Shown: positions 24,884-37,436 of the stretch, piece after piece
Layout of the letters: each line of letters opens with the position of its first letter
Numbering within the stretch: the first letter of the stretch is position 1
Assembly (NCBI GenBank): GCA_033060915.1
Contig: CM065387.1
Span: forward strand, 39,226,501-39,290,500
Direction: 5' to 3'
DNA: 64,000 nt
Source of the DNA: Euryodendron excelsum
Lineage: Eukaryota > Streptophyta > Magnoliopsida > Ericales > Pentaphylacaceae
Notes under the pieces: model-generated
What the model saw: the letters and a program-made list of their open reading frames with translations, nothing else
Told to the model about the DNA's origin: nothing
The model's database searches: none
Translations under genes and position numbers: made by a program

Positions 24884-25837
24884 TGTAAGGTTATGTAATT
24901 GGAAATATTTCGTGTTAAGTCTTGTTTAATATAATTTGGGGGATTGAGATATCAATCACAAGCATTCAGAAAGGATTTGAAGCTTATTCATACAAGCTCG
25001 TGTTAAGAGAGACTTGTATGATACACCTTAGGCAGATATATGGACATTGAGAGACGTCAATGGACTTCGAGGGATCTTGCGGGATTCTCATGGGATATCA
25101 CAGCATGTCATAGGATGTCAAGGAAAAAAACAGTGAGCATACTAAATAAGCAGGATTTCCCGGGATCCTCGCGGGGATGTCGAGGGATGTCGATAGCAAA
25201 AGCAATGAGTATGCAAAATTTGGAGATTGAGCTTGCGGGATCTTCGCGAGTTATCGAGGGATCTTGTTGGGCGAAATCTAAATTCTTGGGAATCGCGCAA
25301 CTAGAGTTTTTGTGCCTATTTAAAGCCTAGCACACTTCCCCAAACCTAATCTGAGCTGCCACAAGTAAAAACACCTTGAGAGAAGTATTTTCCAAACTCC
25401 AAAGAGCTTAGAAATGTGTTTTAGCAACAATCTGCTTCAACCCAATTGAAGAGATAGAGAGTCTTAAAGGAGTTCAAGGAGTGAAATCCGTTTTAAGGGA
25501 ATCTAAATGGTGGTCAAGCATGGAGACAGTGAATCATAGATATGAGCAAGATCCAAACAATCATTAGATCAAGGAGTTAATAGGTTTTGATTGTAAAGAG
25601 TCTTGTAACTGTCTGAACTACAAGTTATAGTGCATGATCTTTATCTGGCAAAGGAGACATGTGGTTTTTCTCCCATTTAAGGGTTTCCACAGCAAAAGGC
25701 TAGTGTGTTCTCTATTGAATGGTTTGTTCTCTATTTTGTCTTGGGTTGTACAATATTGCTTATTGCCATTACATCTTGACCTAACATTGTAGAGTTTAGT
25801 CTCTTAGACAAAACATAGACAAAGGCTAAGTTTTTCA
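24884..25837 (+). repeat. 3' LTR of the copia-type element
   Basis: Starts TGTAAGGTTATGTAATT, ends ggctaagtttttca. It follows a polypurine tract and is matched by the 5' LTR with scattered substitutions and a few short indels. Confidence 0.9.
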
Positions 25838-27628
25838 AACTTGCTATACAAAATCGTTCACCTTTTCTTACTTTTAGAAGTGCTAATTAATTCAATAGGG
25901 TAGATAACTTAGTAAGAAGCCATATGTTTGAAATTGAACACACCATGGTTGATGGTGGAAGCATAGCTATCTTTGGCTTGTTAACATGACACTAAAGTAA
26001 GCTTTTGTGTGGAAGATAATGAAATATTTACTTAATTTGGGAAAAAAATTCCTAACATGAAGAAGATCGCCTATTGTTTATAATTATGTAAAGACGTAGG
26101 ACTAGTTCACTTGTTTTGGGGCAGGGTAATTATACATAAGCAGAAAAAAATATTGAATGATATGGTTGAGTTGTGTGCTTGCTTATCATTGGAAAAAAAA
26201 GTTTTAAGGCACCATTTAATTACAAAATACACATTTGTGGGGAATATAAAAAAAGTTAGAAAAATGCAGATAAAGACAAACAAAATCCAACTAACCATTA
26301 AAAAATGAAAAATGTTATTCTTTCTCAAGATTTGTAGAAAAAAATCCACTAGAATAATGTGACAGTCACATATTGTAATAAAAAGTACCATGATGAGTTT
26401 TTTGTTTTACGATCAGTGACTCTCATTCAATGATGATATTTTATATAAATTTTCTTATGTATAGCATTACCCTTAAAATTTAACAACAGTGCCCCTAAAA
26501 CATAATTGTGTTATAATCCCACTCCTTTCCATATTCATTGAGGCATAATATTAAAAAGGTGCAATACACTTAGAAAACTAATATATCATTTCTATAGAAA
26601 AATAATATGGTTAATTATGAATCTTTGTTTTCAAAACAAAACACCCATTACGATTGACTTTTAATTACAAAAACAAAATAATAATCTATCATAAAAGTTG
26701 TATAAAAAATAATATCAAAATGACGTAGCAATGACATTTTTGTAATTAAGAGTCATTGTAGTGGGTGTTTTATTTTAAAGTGGAAAGCTCTCGATCAAAC
26801 ACCTTAATCTATACATAAATTTTGTATGAATTTTCTACTTGTGTAACATTACTCTTACAAAGATATCAACCCCAGATCGTTTTTGTGGGATTTTCTATAC
26901 AATTTTTATAAAAAACAAATAGCATGTCCATGTCACAAATAGGTGCAGTATAAGTAGAATCTAACATGGTTAACTTGTTTAAGTAAATAGTTGTTTTATA
27001 TTAGTGACGCTCCTACCTATAATTGAGGTTATCAGTTCGATTCATCATCCTCTTTTTCGATTCTTACAATCTAGTCTATGAGAAGTCAGGATTGGCTTAC
27101 TCAATTCTTATAGTGGAGTGGGTGATGGAGTGACCCAAAACAAACAAAGAGGGAATTGAGAGAGGACCCATGAGAAATTGGTTGTTGCCGAGGCTGAACC
27201 ACAGAAGTGGTAGGAGTCTTAAGTTGACGAGAGATAAGGACCTGAGAAAGTTGGAAGATGAGCTATTTGATGGCCAAAAGAATAGACAGAGTGATAACCA
27301 AGTAGTGCTTTAGCCCTCCAATGGACAAAAAAAAAATTTTGTTGTCTCATATAGCGGTTAGTTGCTTAATTTTGTGGTTAAATCCCACCTATATTCCTTC
27401 AATTCATAGTATATATTCTACAATTAATAAAGAATTTTCACCATAAAATTCAAATTAAGGCAAAAAAAATAAAAATACAATTCATTCATCTCCACCATTC
27501 ATTGATGTCCAATCATTAGAGAAGAAACCTATAGCCCCCTCTTAAAGGCACATTGCAAAGCTATAACTGGAGGCATGTAGATCTAAGCAGATCTTGCAAC
27601 AACTCTTTCTGAAAAGAATATTTATTAA
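25838..27628. other. Intergenic AT-rich region
   Basis: No gene or clear element is seen. Near 27003-27050 there is a tRNA-like phrase (gttatcagttcgattcatc) that could be the B-box of a SINE head, but no complete A-box or tail was found. Confidence 0.4.
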
Positions 27629-28989
27629 TGATTACACTCCAAAAGTATACTCAAAATTCCTTAAATAGTGGATTGTTAGCCCTAGTTTAGGTGTCAGAAT
27701 AGTGCTTTAACTATGTATTATTTTAATATGCTCTTTTTACATTTTTGTAGGAATTTTGGGCTAACAACAGTCAAAAGTGGGCTAAATTGAAAAGGCGGGT
27801 TCGAACGGTCCAATGAGCGTTCAAATGGTCCACCAAGCATTCGAATGCCCTATCAAATGTAGGCCACCATTTGCAAACTTCATAGAACAATTTCAGCGTT
27901 AGTGACAGGTTTGAAGACCGTTTGAGAGTTACAGAGGCTTGCAATCACCGTTTGAAAAACGTTAGAAGACCATTCGAACAGTTCGAACGGTCCCCTGTAC
28001 CTTTCAAATGCACTTACAGTGCTCTGCATTTTCCTGAAGACATAAAAGCTACTTTGGCCGAGAATTCGATAGAGAATTTAGTTTGTACTTGTTTCTAGAG
28101 AGAGAGATAGTTAGTTAGAGAGCTTTGTAGAGAGAAAGTGTATTTTCTTACCTTTTCTTCTACTTTGTTTGTATCTAAACATTAGATTTACTTCAATATA
28201 ATGCAAAATCTTCATTTCTTTATGCTTTCTTCCATGGAATCTAATAGCTAATCTTCTACTTGGAAGCAATTGTGAAGATCTACCAAGGAATTCAAAGATC
28301 TCAATGGAGGTATCTGGATTACAATGATTTATCCTATGATTTCTCTAAATTCATTTTAGTTGGGTTGTAGATCTATAGAAAACTTAGATTGATAATCACT
28401 ATTGGTAATTTCTATGCACAATTCTAAAATTGGTATAAGAATTGCACAATTGTTGGTTTGCTTCTACGATTCTTTGAATTGAATCCAAATGTAAGCTCTA
28501 TTAAGTGTGAATTCATAGTTTTATGGTCAAAATATTCCGAATGAAGGATCCATGGAGTGATCCTTGATTTGAGTTACACAATCCTCTATTGAATTCCTTG
28601 TAGGAATTGGAAGATTGAATTAATTGTATCCAAGCCCCTTTTTAATTGCCTTTGAATCCCGTCTTAATTGATTTTTATTGTTTATACTTGTAGTTGTTGG
28701 TTATTTCTAATTTCTTAATGTAATCGACTTAGAATCTAAATTGGTTAGTTAAATTGATTAGATTAGTTGTTAATTGCTCTTAGAATCAACCTTATCAAAA
28801 CTAAAAGATTTTTGGTTTACTTTTGTTACTCTTATATTCAATGTCACTTGTTTTGCAATTCAATTCAAATGAGTCCATAGTGAGTTGAGTGTCATTTCTA
28901 TATTGGTATCAATCCCATAGGAAGAACGATAATTGGTGATCAACTGGTAAACTACATTGCGAAACTATACATTTGCACGATCGAAGTCA
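27629..28989 (+). repeat. 5' LTR of the Athila-like element
   Basis: Starts TGATTACACTCCAAAAGTATA, similar to the starts of the LTRs ending at 35961 and 58495 on the minus strand, and ends ...cgatcgaagtca two bases before the primer site. It carries an array of TTCGAA-containing words (gttcgaacggtcc, cattcgaatgcc) at about 27798-28015 and several CT/AG-rich words around 28096-28140. Confidence 0.75.
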
Positions 28990-28994
28990 AGTTT

Positions 28995-29012
28995 TGGCAC
29001 CATTGCCGGGGA
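28995..29012 (+). other. Primer binding site, tRNA-Asp type
   Basis: TGGCACCATTGCCGGGGA, two to five bases after the LTR end. The same sequence with one change is found in the minus-strand element at 63195-63212. It is the usual Athila-type site. Confidence 0.8.
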
Positions 29013-29490
29013 TTGAAAGCATGAAGCACTCATTGGACAGAGCCTAGAGTTAGTTGCGGATAGGTGGAATTGGATCTCCATATCCACCTCGAATGAAGCA
29101 CCTACAACTTAGGGCCAAGGGTACATTCTTCTTCCTTTTTTTATGTGAATACTTGTGCTAGATTTCGGTTGTTCTTTTCTTAGATTGTTTTATTTAATTG
29201 ATTAGTGTAATTGGATTGCATTTTGCTGGGAGTCCAATTGGTGGCATAGTTTGAAGGATAGGTTAGTGTGTTATATTTTTGAATTGGTGGTATTGTCTTT
29301 ACATATAGAGATTGAAGGATTTGAATTGAATTGAAAAAGCTATTGTTTGGTAATTGCATTGAGAAAAAGCCATTGTCCGGCATTGTGAATTGTGCATTGT
29401 GTATGGTGTGTTAATAAGACTTTGGTGGTCCTTTTAGTGTGCATTCATACTTGCACGTCATATTACATTTGGGACACACACAACCGTTTT

Positions 29491-30373
29491 ATGAGAATTG
29501 AGAGCACTAGCACTTCTTCACCGATTAGAGAGCCTCCTCCCGGACTTCCCTTAGTTGTTGATCTCGGTTTCATACCAATGGCCAATATCAACGAATGAGG
29601 ATTACCTAACATCTTTCTAACAAATCCTAATGGCATACCAAATGTCCATAATCAAAATTTCATCCCCAACCTTCAACCAAACCCTCCTAATGAAATGGGG
29701 GGTGATGAGCTTGACAGAGGGAGCAATCATGGTGACAAGACAGCTCCCTAGCAAAGGACCTTAAGAGACTACATTATCCCACAGAGACAAGCACCAACAT
29801 CTTGCATTGTCTTCCCGCCTCACCATAACACGTTGAACATAAGACTATGAATGATGCAAATGTTACTCCAATTTCATGGTATGGACCACGAGCAACCATA
29901 TACATTCATCGAAGAGTTTGAGGATACTTGTTCTCTTGCAATGGACAACTCATGTCCAATGGAGGTGTTTTTGATGAATCTCTTTCCATTTTGTCTTAAA
30001 GACAATGCTAAGATGTGGTTTAATTCATTAAGACCTTGGTTTATCCATTCTTGGCCCACCCTTTAAGGGGAGTTCTTGAGAAACTTTTTTCCAAACAATC
30101 GAACCGAGGTTATTAGACGCCACATCTCTTAATTCTCCCCCATGTAGGGAGAATCTTTTTTTCAATGTTAGGAAATGTTTTAAGGACCTACTAAATTCTT
30201 ATACCATGGCTTTGTCGATTGGCATGTCATCAATACATTATATTTATCCCTAACACCCCAACTAAATCAATTTGTTGAGTCTATGTGTGTGGGGACATTC
30301 TTTGATAAAACCCTAAGAGGCAAACAATTATTTTGACTACTTGGCAAATTTGGCTAGGGATTGGGCAACTACT
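29491..30373 (+). pseudogene. Athila-like gag pseudogene, first segment
   Basis: From the ATG at 29491 gag can be read through several stops and at least one frameshift. The segment QFHGMDHEQPYTFIEEFEDTC (29868-29931) and the following LFPFCLKDNAKMWFNSL (29977-30027) are the conserved centre of Athila/Tat-type gag proteins. The last readable part is ANLARDWATT, ending at about 30373, where a minus-strand LTR begins. Reading continues after that LTR at 35962. Confidence 0.8.
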
Positions 30374-30524
30374 TGATTTAACCTCAAAGGTGCTCTATTA
30401 TTTGCAAGTGCACGGTTGACAGTTGTAGTTTTATCTGGGAAATCCGAAATCGTATTTCCTTAAATACTGAGCCTAATATAGGCCATAGCACTCAACTCGC
30501 ACTAGACTAACTCAAAATTGAATT

Positions 30525-30707
30525 GCGATTAAAGAGGAATTGAATCTAAAATTAAAAGATAAAAGAAAAGAGACCAAAAATCTCTTGGGTTTTGATGAGA
30601 GTTTTGGATTACTAATGCGATTAAAGAGGAATTGAATCTAAAATTAAAAGATAAAAGAAAATAGACCAAAAATCTCTTGGGTTTTGATGAGAGTTTTGGA
30701 TTACTAA
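30525..30707. repeat. Recent 92-bp tandem duplication
   Basis: Positions 30525-30616 are repeated at 30617-30707 with only one visible base difference (aaaagagacc versus aaaatagacc). Such identity shows that it arose late, after the insertion of the surrounding LTR. Confidence 0.9.
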
Positions 30708-30954
30708 ACTATTGCAATGAAAATAAAAGTGATTAACAACTAGACAGTTAAATCAAAACAAATTGAAACTAGATTTCAAGCAATTAAAAGAGATTTGAGT
30801 GCAATTGATCCAACTCACCAAATCCTACACAAATTGCAATGGAGGATTTTATATCTCAAATCAAGATTCTCGTCGTGGACCCTTGATTTGGGAGATTTTA
30901 ACTTTAAATCCTTGGGTTCTCTCTCAATTAAAATTTGATTTAAAAACCTTTGTT

Positions 30955-33900
30955 TGTCGCGCCCCGATTTTTGAGGTCCAAGGTCCTTTTGGCTCAAAGA
31001 CAAAAGCACAGAACTCTGTCACTAGAACTCGTCCTCCTAGAAGGACAAGTGTGACTAGGTTTGAATTGGAAATTGGTTTGATTAAGGGCTTTTTAGAAAA
31101 ATAGGAGTTGCCACCTAACTTGATTAAGGTGAGTTAGGGCACCTAAAACTAAGTGTTAATCCGAAGATTAAACTTAGGATTTTTGGAAAAGATGTTGAAA
31201 ACTCCCTTAAGAGAGGGTTATTAAGAAAATAAATTGTTTGGAAACCTTAGGAAGGATTTAAGCCCTTTTGAAAAATGACTCCATTTTGGTCTTTCGAAAT
31301 CAAAAATCTATAGTCCGGGGGTTGGTTATGTGTAGGGAAAATATCTTAAGATCATCATCCTACCTCGCCCTTTCGGTACCTACATGTCTAATCACCCTTT
31401 TGCTCACTCACTAGAATAATTGGTTACCATTGTCCACTTAATATCCACTTAATATCCACTTTAGAATTTTGAAAAGGGGGGTTTAGTCATCACTTTTTGA
31501 ATTAATGATGCACGATGCAAATTTTGAAAAAAGTTTGAAAAGATGGGAGTTTTGAAGGGGTTTGAGATAGAAATTTTAAATTGATAGAAACTTTTGAAAA
31601 AGGGATTGGGGTTGAAATTGAAGTTATGACCGCACCATTTTAGGTTACCTATGTATCTCATTCAGTGAGAATCAGGTCATTCGTAGTTCGGGCAAGAGCT
31701 CGATGGAAAATAGGCACATTAGGGCCTTTGGAAAGTTTGAAGACACTTTGAGGTCTTTGGAAAAATAGAACTTGGGTGTTTTAATTTGAAATCAGGTAGT
31801 GGAGTGGTTAGAAACAGAACTTTGGAACTTTTGAAAGGAGGTTTTGAAGTGTTTTGAAATGTTTTTGGAATAACTCAATAGAGTTTTGAAAATGTTTTGC
31901 AGTTTTGTTTGGAAACCTTAGAAGTACGATTTTGGAATGTTAGGGTGTAGGAGGAGTTGGTTTTTGAAATCTCAAGAGAAGGATAGGGACACCATAGAGT
32001 TGTGAGTTCTTGAAGACATGTTTAGAAATGATTTAAAGATAGGGTGTAGGAGGAGTTGGTTTTTGAAATATCAAGAGAATAAGAGGTCTTTCAAAAATGG
32101 GAGATGAGAATAGTTTTAGATAGAAAGATCATTTAAAAAGGGTCCATGAGTTGGAACCTTGAAGTATACTAACCTAGGTTAGGTTGGTCTAAGGTTAGCT
32201 AGCTCGGGTTAGGTTATCCCAGGGTTAAAGTGACTTTGGGTTAACTAACTTGGGTTTGGTTAATCTAGGGTTTGATAACTAGGGTCAAGTTAACCTAGGG
32301 TTGGATTGGAAGATGGTTTTGAAAGGTGGTTTAATGTATTTTTGGAAAGAGTTTTGAAAAACGAATCATGTTATGCAAAGGACTTTGGTTGACAACCTTT
32401 TTGAAGATCATTTCCATAAAAATTTGACTCTAACCAAGAGTATGGTTTATATGGTTGGTGTTTGAAGACCATTCCAAAGAAGGTTTTCTTATGACCATTA
32501 TAACTATTATCTTAACAAGAGTATGGAGTCCAAGAATCAATATGGTGATGAAAACTTTTTGAAATACAATTTCAATGCAAAGATGAAGAGAATAAATTTT
32601 TGAAAACCCTTTTTAAGGAGGAGATGTTGAAAACCATTTTTAAAGGAAACCATTCCAACAAAAGAGGGTTCCTATGGCCAAATAAAAGGGAGATCACTCA
32701 AGAGAGGGTTCCGTGGGGCCATTTAGACCACTAAACTTGAGGGAATGGAAGCCTTGGAAATTAGAGAGTTGGAGAACAACTTTTATGCAAGTTGAAATGC
32801 AATGATGCAAAAGTATGAGTTAGAGGGTTAGTGGAGGATTTTCTAAGGCATGATTTCTAAGATTTCATCCTAAGCTTCAAGTAGCCAACTCTTGGAACCA
32901 TTTTAAGAGGGGCATTAAACTTGAAATTGACATGGAAATAAGAGTAGTGTAAGCTTTGTAGAACATGATTATAAGCACAAAAAAGAAGCCAAGCACACAA
33001 AACATGATCAAGTTAGCAAAATATAAGGGGTTATGAATACATACAAGACTTTAGGCTACACTATCTAGACAAGGGGCTCCTAGGCCATGCCATCTTAAAA
33101 TAGGCTAGTGAGAGACCCCCCTACATGGTGGCTCCCACTAGCTTTCCTCTATGCATGAACTACGAGCCCTCTTGGCTCAAGCATGCAAGAAAGGGGGGTT
33201 GAAGATAGGGTTTAAAATAGAGAATAGCTTAAGTAGGCTAGGAGGGAGAAGAGAAGAGTGGGGGGAGACAAAAATGTAAAAGAGATACCACCTTTTGCCT
33301 TCAACACACATTTGTAGTCTTCAATGGATGCCTTGGCTTGAACTTGAATGACTTCAAGAAGGCTTGAGGGGGGTGGAAGGGCGGTGGACTTTCGTGTTTT
33401 TGAAAAGTTTAAAAGGTGTTTGGAATTGTGAGATATCTTCTTGGAAAACATGCATAAAATGGCATCTTTTCGGAGCGTCTGTGATACACTCCGTAGGGGT
33501 TTGAAAGTAGCTATTTTCATGTCGTATGATCAAGGCCTTCGAGAAGTGATCTCCTTGATCGGACCTTACCAATGAAAAGTACTCTGAAAATACTTTCGAA
33601 AATTCCCTGATTTACGTATTTCTCAAGTCGTTTGACTGTGCGTTGCAATAAGGGAATCGGTGGAAAAGTCAATCTTGGCGGAGTGTCTACGAGACGCTTC
33701 AGGGGTTGCCGGAAGTTGTAGTTTTTGCACCATACGATGAAAGGCTTTGGGAAGCGATCTATTTGATCGAGCCGTATCAATAGAAAGACCTACGGACGAG
33801 GTTTCGGGAATTCCCTAGTTTACGCATTTCTCGAGTCATTTGACGGTGCGTTATAACCAGGGAGTCGGGAAAAAAGTCAATTTTGGCAGAATGTCTGCGA

Positions 33901-34909
33901 GACGCTTCAAGGAACTTTTATCGAGTCATGGGTGTTTAACGTCGTAAGGTCTTCCTTAGGTTAAACAGAGACGTATGGCCAGGTCCGCTGTTCAGTAACT
34001 TAGGACCGGTATTGTTTTGGGGGTGCGTTCGGGTTGCTAGGGGTAAAATGGTCATTTTGGCTGAAAAATGGTCAGGAATGGATTGGAATATTATATTAAG
34101 CATGACGGGTCGTTCAGCGATATTTTCAGGAGAGTCTTTTATCGTTCGGTGGGGTTTGTGCAGTGTTAGGGCGTTTAGGGGCAAAACGGTCATTTTGATC
34201 GGGGTCAGCCAGAATGGGACCGGAATTGAACCGAATAGCATGTAGAGTACGCATAACTATTTAGTAACATTTTGGAAGGGTGGACTTACCATTTTGAGGG
34301 ATTTTAAACTTTTCAAAACTTGCCTGGAGGCCCAGGGGGCAGGTTTGGTCATTTTTCACTGAGTCGGGCTAGTAGGTGCTGGTGTTGACCTAAGTGTTGG
34401 TTCTTGAGACTGCCCGGTCTCGAAAAACTACATGTGCGGTATTAGTCTCTAAGAACGCCTGGTCTTAGAGAGCTACCTGTATGGTTGTGTTGGTTCCTGA
34501 GAACGCCTGGTCTTAGAAAGCTGCCTGGTCTCAGAAAGTTACCTGCGAGGGTGGTGTTGGTCTCTGAGAACGCCTGATCTCAGAGAACTATCGAATGACA
34601 GATATTCTACATTGGCGGGCTAGTAGGCACCAGAAGTGAACCGTTTGTAATTTGATGAGGTGCTGGTCCCCGAGATCGCCCGATCTTAGAAAGCTACATG
34701 TATGGCATTGGTTTCTGAAACCGCCCGGTCTGAAAAACTGCCTGGAATGATGGTGCTGATGGCTCCAATGGGCCCTTGGGGCCCGAGAAGTGACTAGTTG
34801 ACTGGATTGGAGTTTGCAAGACCCGTTGGGTTTGCACGTGGTGTGGTGTTTGAAAACTGAACCCGATCGGGCTGGAGATTGCCGAGCAGGCAAAAATGGG
34901 GTGCCTACA
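30955..34909 (-). repeat. Nested solo LTR of the Tat-like family
   Basis: On the minus strand it starts TGTAGGCACCCCATTTTTGC (right end 34909) and ends ...aaaaatcggggcgcgaca (left end 30955). Both ends match the 3' LTR of the + strand element at 14567-19142. It is 3955 bp and lies inside another LTR. No internal sequence accompanies it. No convincing target duplication is visible (ttgtt on the left, agatt on the right), so recombination or later deletion at an edge is possible. It contains the G/A-rich equivalent of the TTTCCTAAA array. Confidence 0.85.
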
Positions 34910-35961
34910 AGATTCTTAGAAATAAACCACAAGTTCATCAAACCATGATTATAGATCTAAGTTTTCTAGAGCAATCAATTCTAAAAGAGTAGAGAAAAAT
35001 AAATCGAAAGATAAATCTATAAAGTTCTTATACCTCCATTGGAATCGATATTGATCTTTGGCAAATCTTCACAATTGCACCCAAATTGAGAAGCTAGCTA
35101 CTTGAATCAATTATAAAAGCATGTAGAGCTGTAAATCTAAACTTTACTTGAACGATAAAAGTATTTGGTTGCAAGGAAAATAAAGGAAAGTGCAAGAAAA
35201 TAAAGAAAAATACAAGGAAGTGAAGGAAAATTACAAACCCTAACTCTATTCTACTTTTATAAAGCTAAATCTAAGCAAAACATAAAGAAAAATGGGGGAG
35301 AACCCCATGGATGAACTGCTCCCACCACCCTCTCTTCTAAAACTAACCTAAAAACTAAAAAAATCCTTAAAACTTAGCCAGATCTAGGTTTAAAACTCAT
35401 TTTCTCTACAGTGTCCGATTGGCGTCTGACGGCATCCAAAAAATGCAATCTAGAAGTTGAACTACTATCCGAATAGATTTTGGACGCTCGTCAGATGCAC
35501 CATTCGTATGGGCACTGTTCACCGTTTGGACGGTATTGTTCATGGTTCAAATGGTACTGTTCACCGTTCAGATAGGTACTGTTCACCGTTCGAACAACCA
35601 ACAACCTTGAAGCTTGATTTTGACCATATTAGAGGTCGATTCAGCAGATGCACATTTAAGCAAAGTTATAGATCTTGAAGTCTTCTTTCCAATGAAGTAA
35701 AACTCAGATCAATCAGAAATTGGACTAAAAAGTTATTGCCATAATACCAAGACCGTTTGGAATTCTCATCACCGATTGGTTCGTTTTGAACCCGCTTTGA
35801 TCAATTTTGCTTGTTTTTGCCTTTATTAGCTTCTATAACCTACAAAACACATACAAAATATAATCAAACATATATCTAACTAAAATAAGATAATTAACAC
35901 TAATCTAAGTCTAATAAAGTGCGAATTAAAGGCCTATGATTATACTTTTATGGTGTAATCA

Positions 35962-36233
35962 CTACCGGGGCCCAAAATCCCAAGGGTCACCAAAACCAAC
36001 AATGATAATGTTAACACTAGGCTTGCCACCTTGATAAGAAAACTAGAGGCCCTTGAAGTTAAGAAAGTTCATGCAATAAAGAGTGAGGTGATAAAAGATA
36101 TGTGTTGTCTTGTGTGTGAGACCACAGATTATGGCATTGCTTCATGTCTGGTCATTCCAGGTGTGAAGGAAGTATTACATGGCCAAGTCAATGCCATTGG
36201 CCAATAAGCAATGGATTTTTAAAAACGTCTTTG
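35962..36233 (+). pseudogene. Athila-like gag pseudogene, second segment
   Basis: Directly after the solo LTR the gag frame resumes (TTGAQNPKGHQNQ), and further on, in a shifted frame, NTRLATLIRKLEALEVKKVH followed by a cysteine-rich segment (CCLVCETTDYGIASC) and QVNAIGQ. This is the zinc-binding part of Athila-type gag. A TAA follows QVNAIGQ and the element ends at about 36233. Confidence 0.75.
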
Positions 36234-37436
36234 GACATATAACTTTGAGGAATTTTTGGAATGTTTTGGAATGACTTAAGAAAGCTTGAAAAATGCTTTT
36301 TGAAATAGAATTTGGAAAATTTTTGAAATGTTTTGGAATGAACTCATGAGAGTTTTGGAATGTTCTTGAAACAACTCAAGGGAGTTTTGGAAACTTTTTG
36401 AAGCAACTCAAGGGAGTTTTGAAATGCTTTTGAAAATAACTGAAAAGAGTTAAGGGATGTTTTGAAATCTTGATAATGAATTTTCAAAATAGAGTTTGGA
36501 TTGGAATAGTATTGGAGTTCTTGCAAACTTGTTTTTGAAAAGGTTTTGAAAACCATTTTTGTACACCTTATGAAGGGCATGTTGAAATATTTCATCACCT
36601 TTAAGAGATTAGCTAATGAACAATTAAACTTTTTTAAGGCTATGATTTTTGAAAAATATTTTTAGAGAAGGGTCTAGAAACTTCACTTAGGGTTTTAAAA
36701 AAGCTTTGGGGTTATAGAACCCTACTTGATATCTCACTTTCCTTGGGAACCATAATCATGAGATGACTAAGATTGCCCTATGGATGTGACTTTTGAAAAG
36801 CATTTTTAAAAAAGGTTTTTGAAAATACTTAGGATTTAGAACCCTAATATGAATCTTGGAGGTTTCATTCCATACATCACTCTCCTTTATAGGCCATAAC
36901 CATGAGAGAGTTAAGACCACCTTAGAGTTGTGAGCTTTTGGAGAATATTTTGAAAAATTGGTTTTGAAAGTGTTAAGGGTATACTCATTTTTGGTTAAGA
37001 CAAGTTTAAGATGGCTCTTGAAAATATTTTGAGAGGAGCATGGATGCATTTGAGGCAACTTTTGAGTCAATGATTTTTTAAAACTCAAGAAAGTGAGGTG
37101 CTTTGAAAACATGCATTTTGAAAAAATGGTTTTGAATTGAGTAATGACTTTTCATGGTCTTGAAATTGGAACCTTGAAGTCCACTCATCATGGTTGGGGT
37201 AACCTAGGATTAACTGACTTGAGTTAGGTTAACCTAAGGTTGGATTGACCTAGAGTTAGCTAACTTGGGTTAAGTTAACTAGCGTTGGACAACTATGGTC
37301 AAGTTAACCTAGGATTTTGAAAGGAGTTTTGAACTAGGGTTTGGTCCTAGTGATATTTGAAAGGTGGTTTTGAACCCTAATATGAACCTTGAAAAAGGGG
37401 TTTTGAAAACCATAAAATGAATAGGAGATTTAGGAT
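36234..37436 (-). repeat. Fragment of a Tat-like LTR
   Basis: Rich in gttttggaa and gggagttttgaaa words, and containing at 37190-37320 a series of ggttaacctagg-type words. The same order of words occurs in the nested solo LTR (31840-32300), so this is an internal piece of the same LTR family in the same orientation. Neither LTR end is present. Confidence 0.7.

Larger units (their letters stand above)
19953..25837 (+). mobile_element. Non-autonomous Ty1-copia-type element, gag only
   Basis: Two LTRs of 970 and 954 bp enclose a tRNA-Met-type primer site, a decayed gag with three zinc knuckles and about 1.6 kb of non-coding 3' sequence. No protease, integrase or reverse transcriptase is visible. 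The flanking five bases are aattt on the left and aactt on the right, a target duplication with one difference. The gag type (short fold at the N-terminus, long coiled coil, CCHC knuckles) and the primer site point to copia. Mobilisation would need a related complete element. Confidence 0.85.
30374..35961 (-). repeat. Solo LTR of an Athila-related family, interrupted
   Basis: On the minus strand it starts TGATTACACCATAAAAG (right end 35961) and ends ...ggttaaatca (left end 30374). No primer site or polypurine tract adjoins it. The flanking five bases are ctact and ctacc, a target duplication with one difference, and the gag reading resumes across it, so it is an inserted solo LTR. Without the 3955-bp nested LTR it is about 1.6 kb. 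It includes a 92-bp tandem duplication at 30525-30707 and an array of gttcgaacggt/accgtttggacggt words at about 35500-35600. Confidence 0.8.
27629..36233 (+). mobile_element. Athila-like Ty3 element, 5' part, split by nested LTRs
   Basis: A + strand LTR (27629-28989), a tRNA-Asp-type primer site and a gag pseudogene (29491-30373, resuming at 35962-36233). The gag is interrupted by a minus-strand solo LTR that is itself interrupted by another. After 36233 the element stops abruptly against a foreign LTR fragment, and its pol and 3' LTR are missing from the window. Confidence 0.8.

Noticed and set aside
27003..27060. tRNA-like phrase gttatcagttcgattc, a possible SINE head
   Set aside because: There is a B-box-like word but no convincing A-box, no cloverleaf and no poly-A tail with target duplication.
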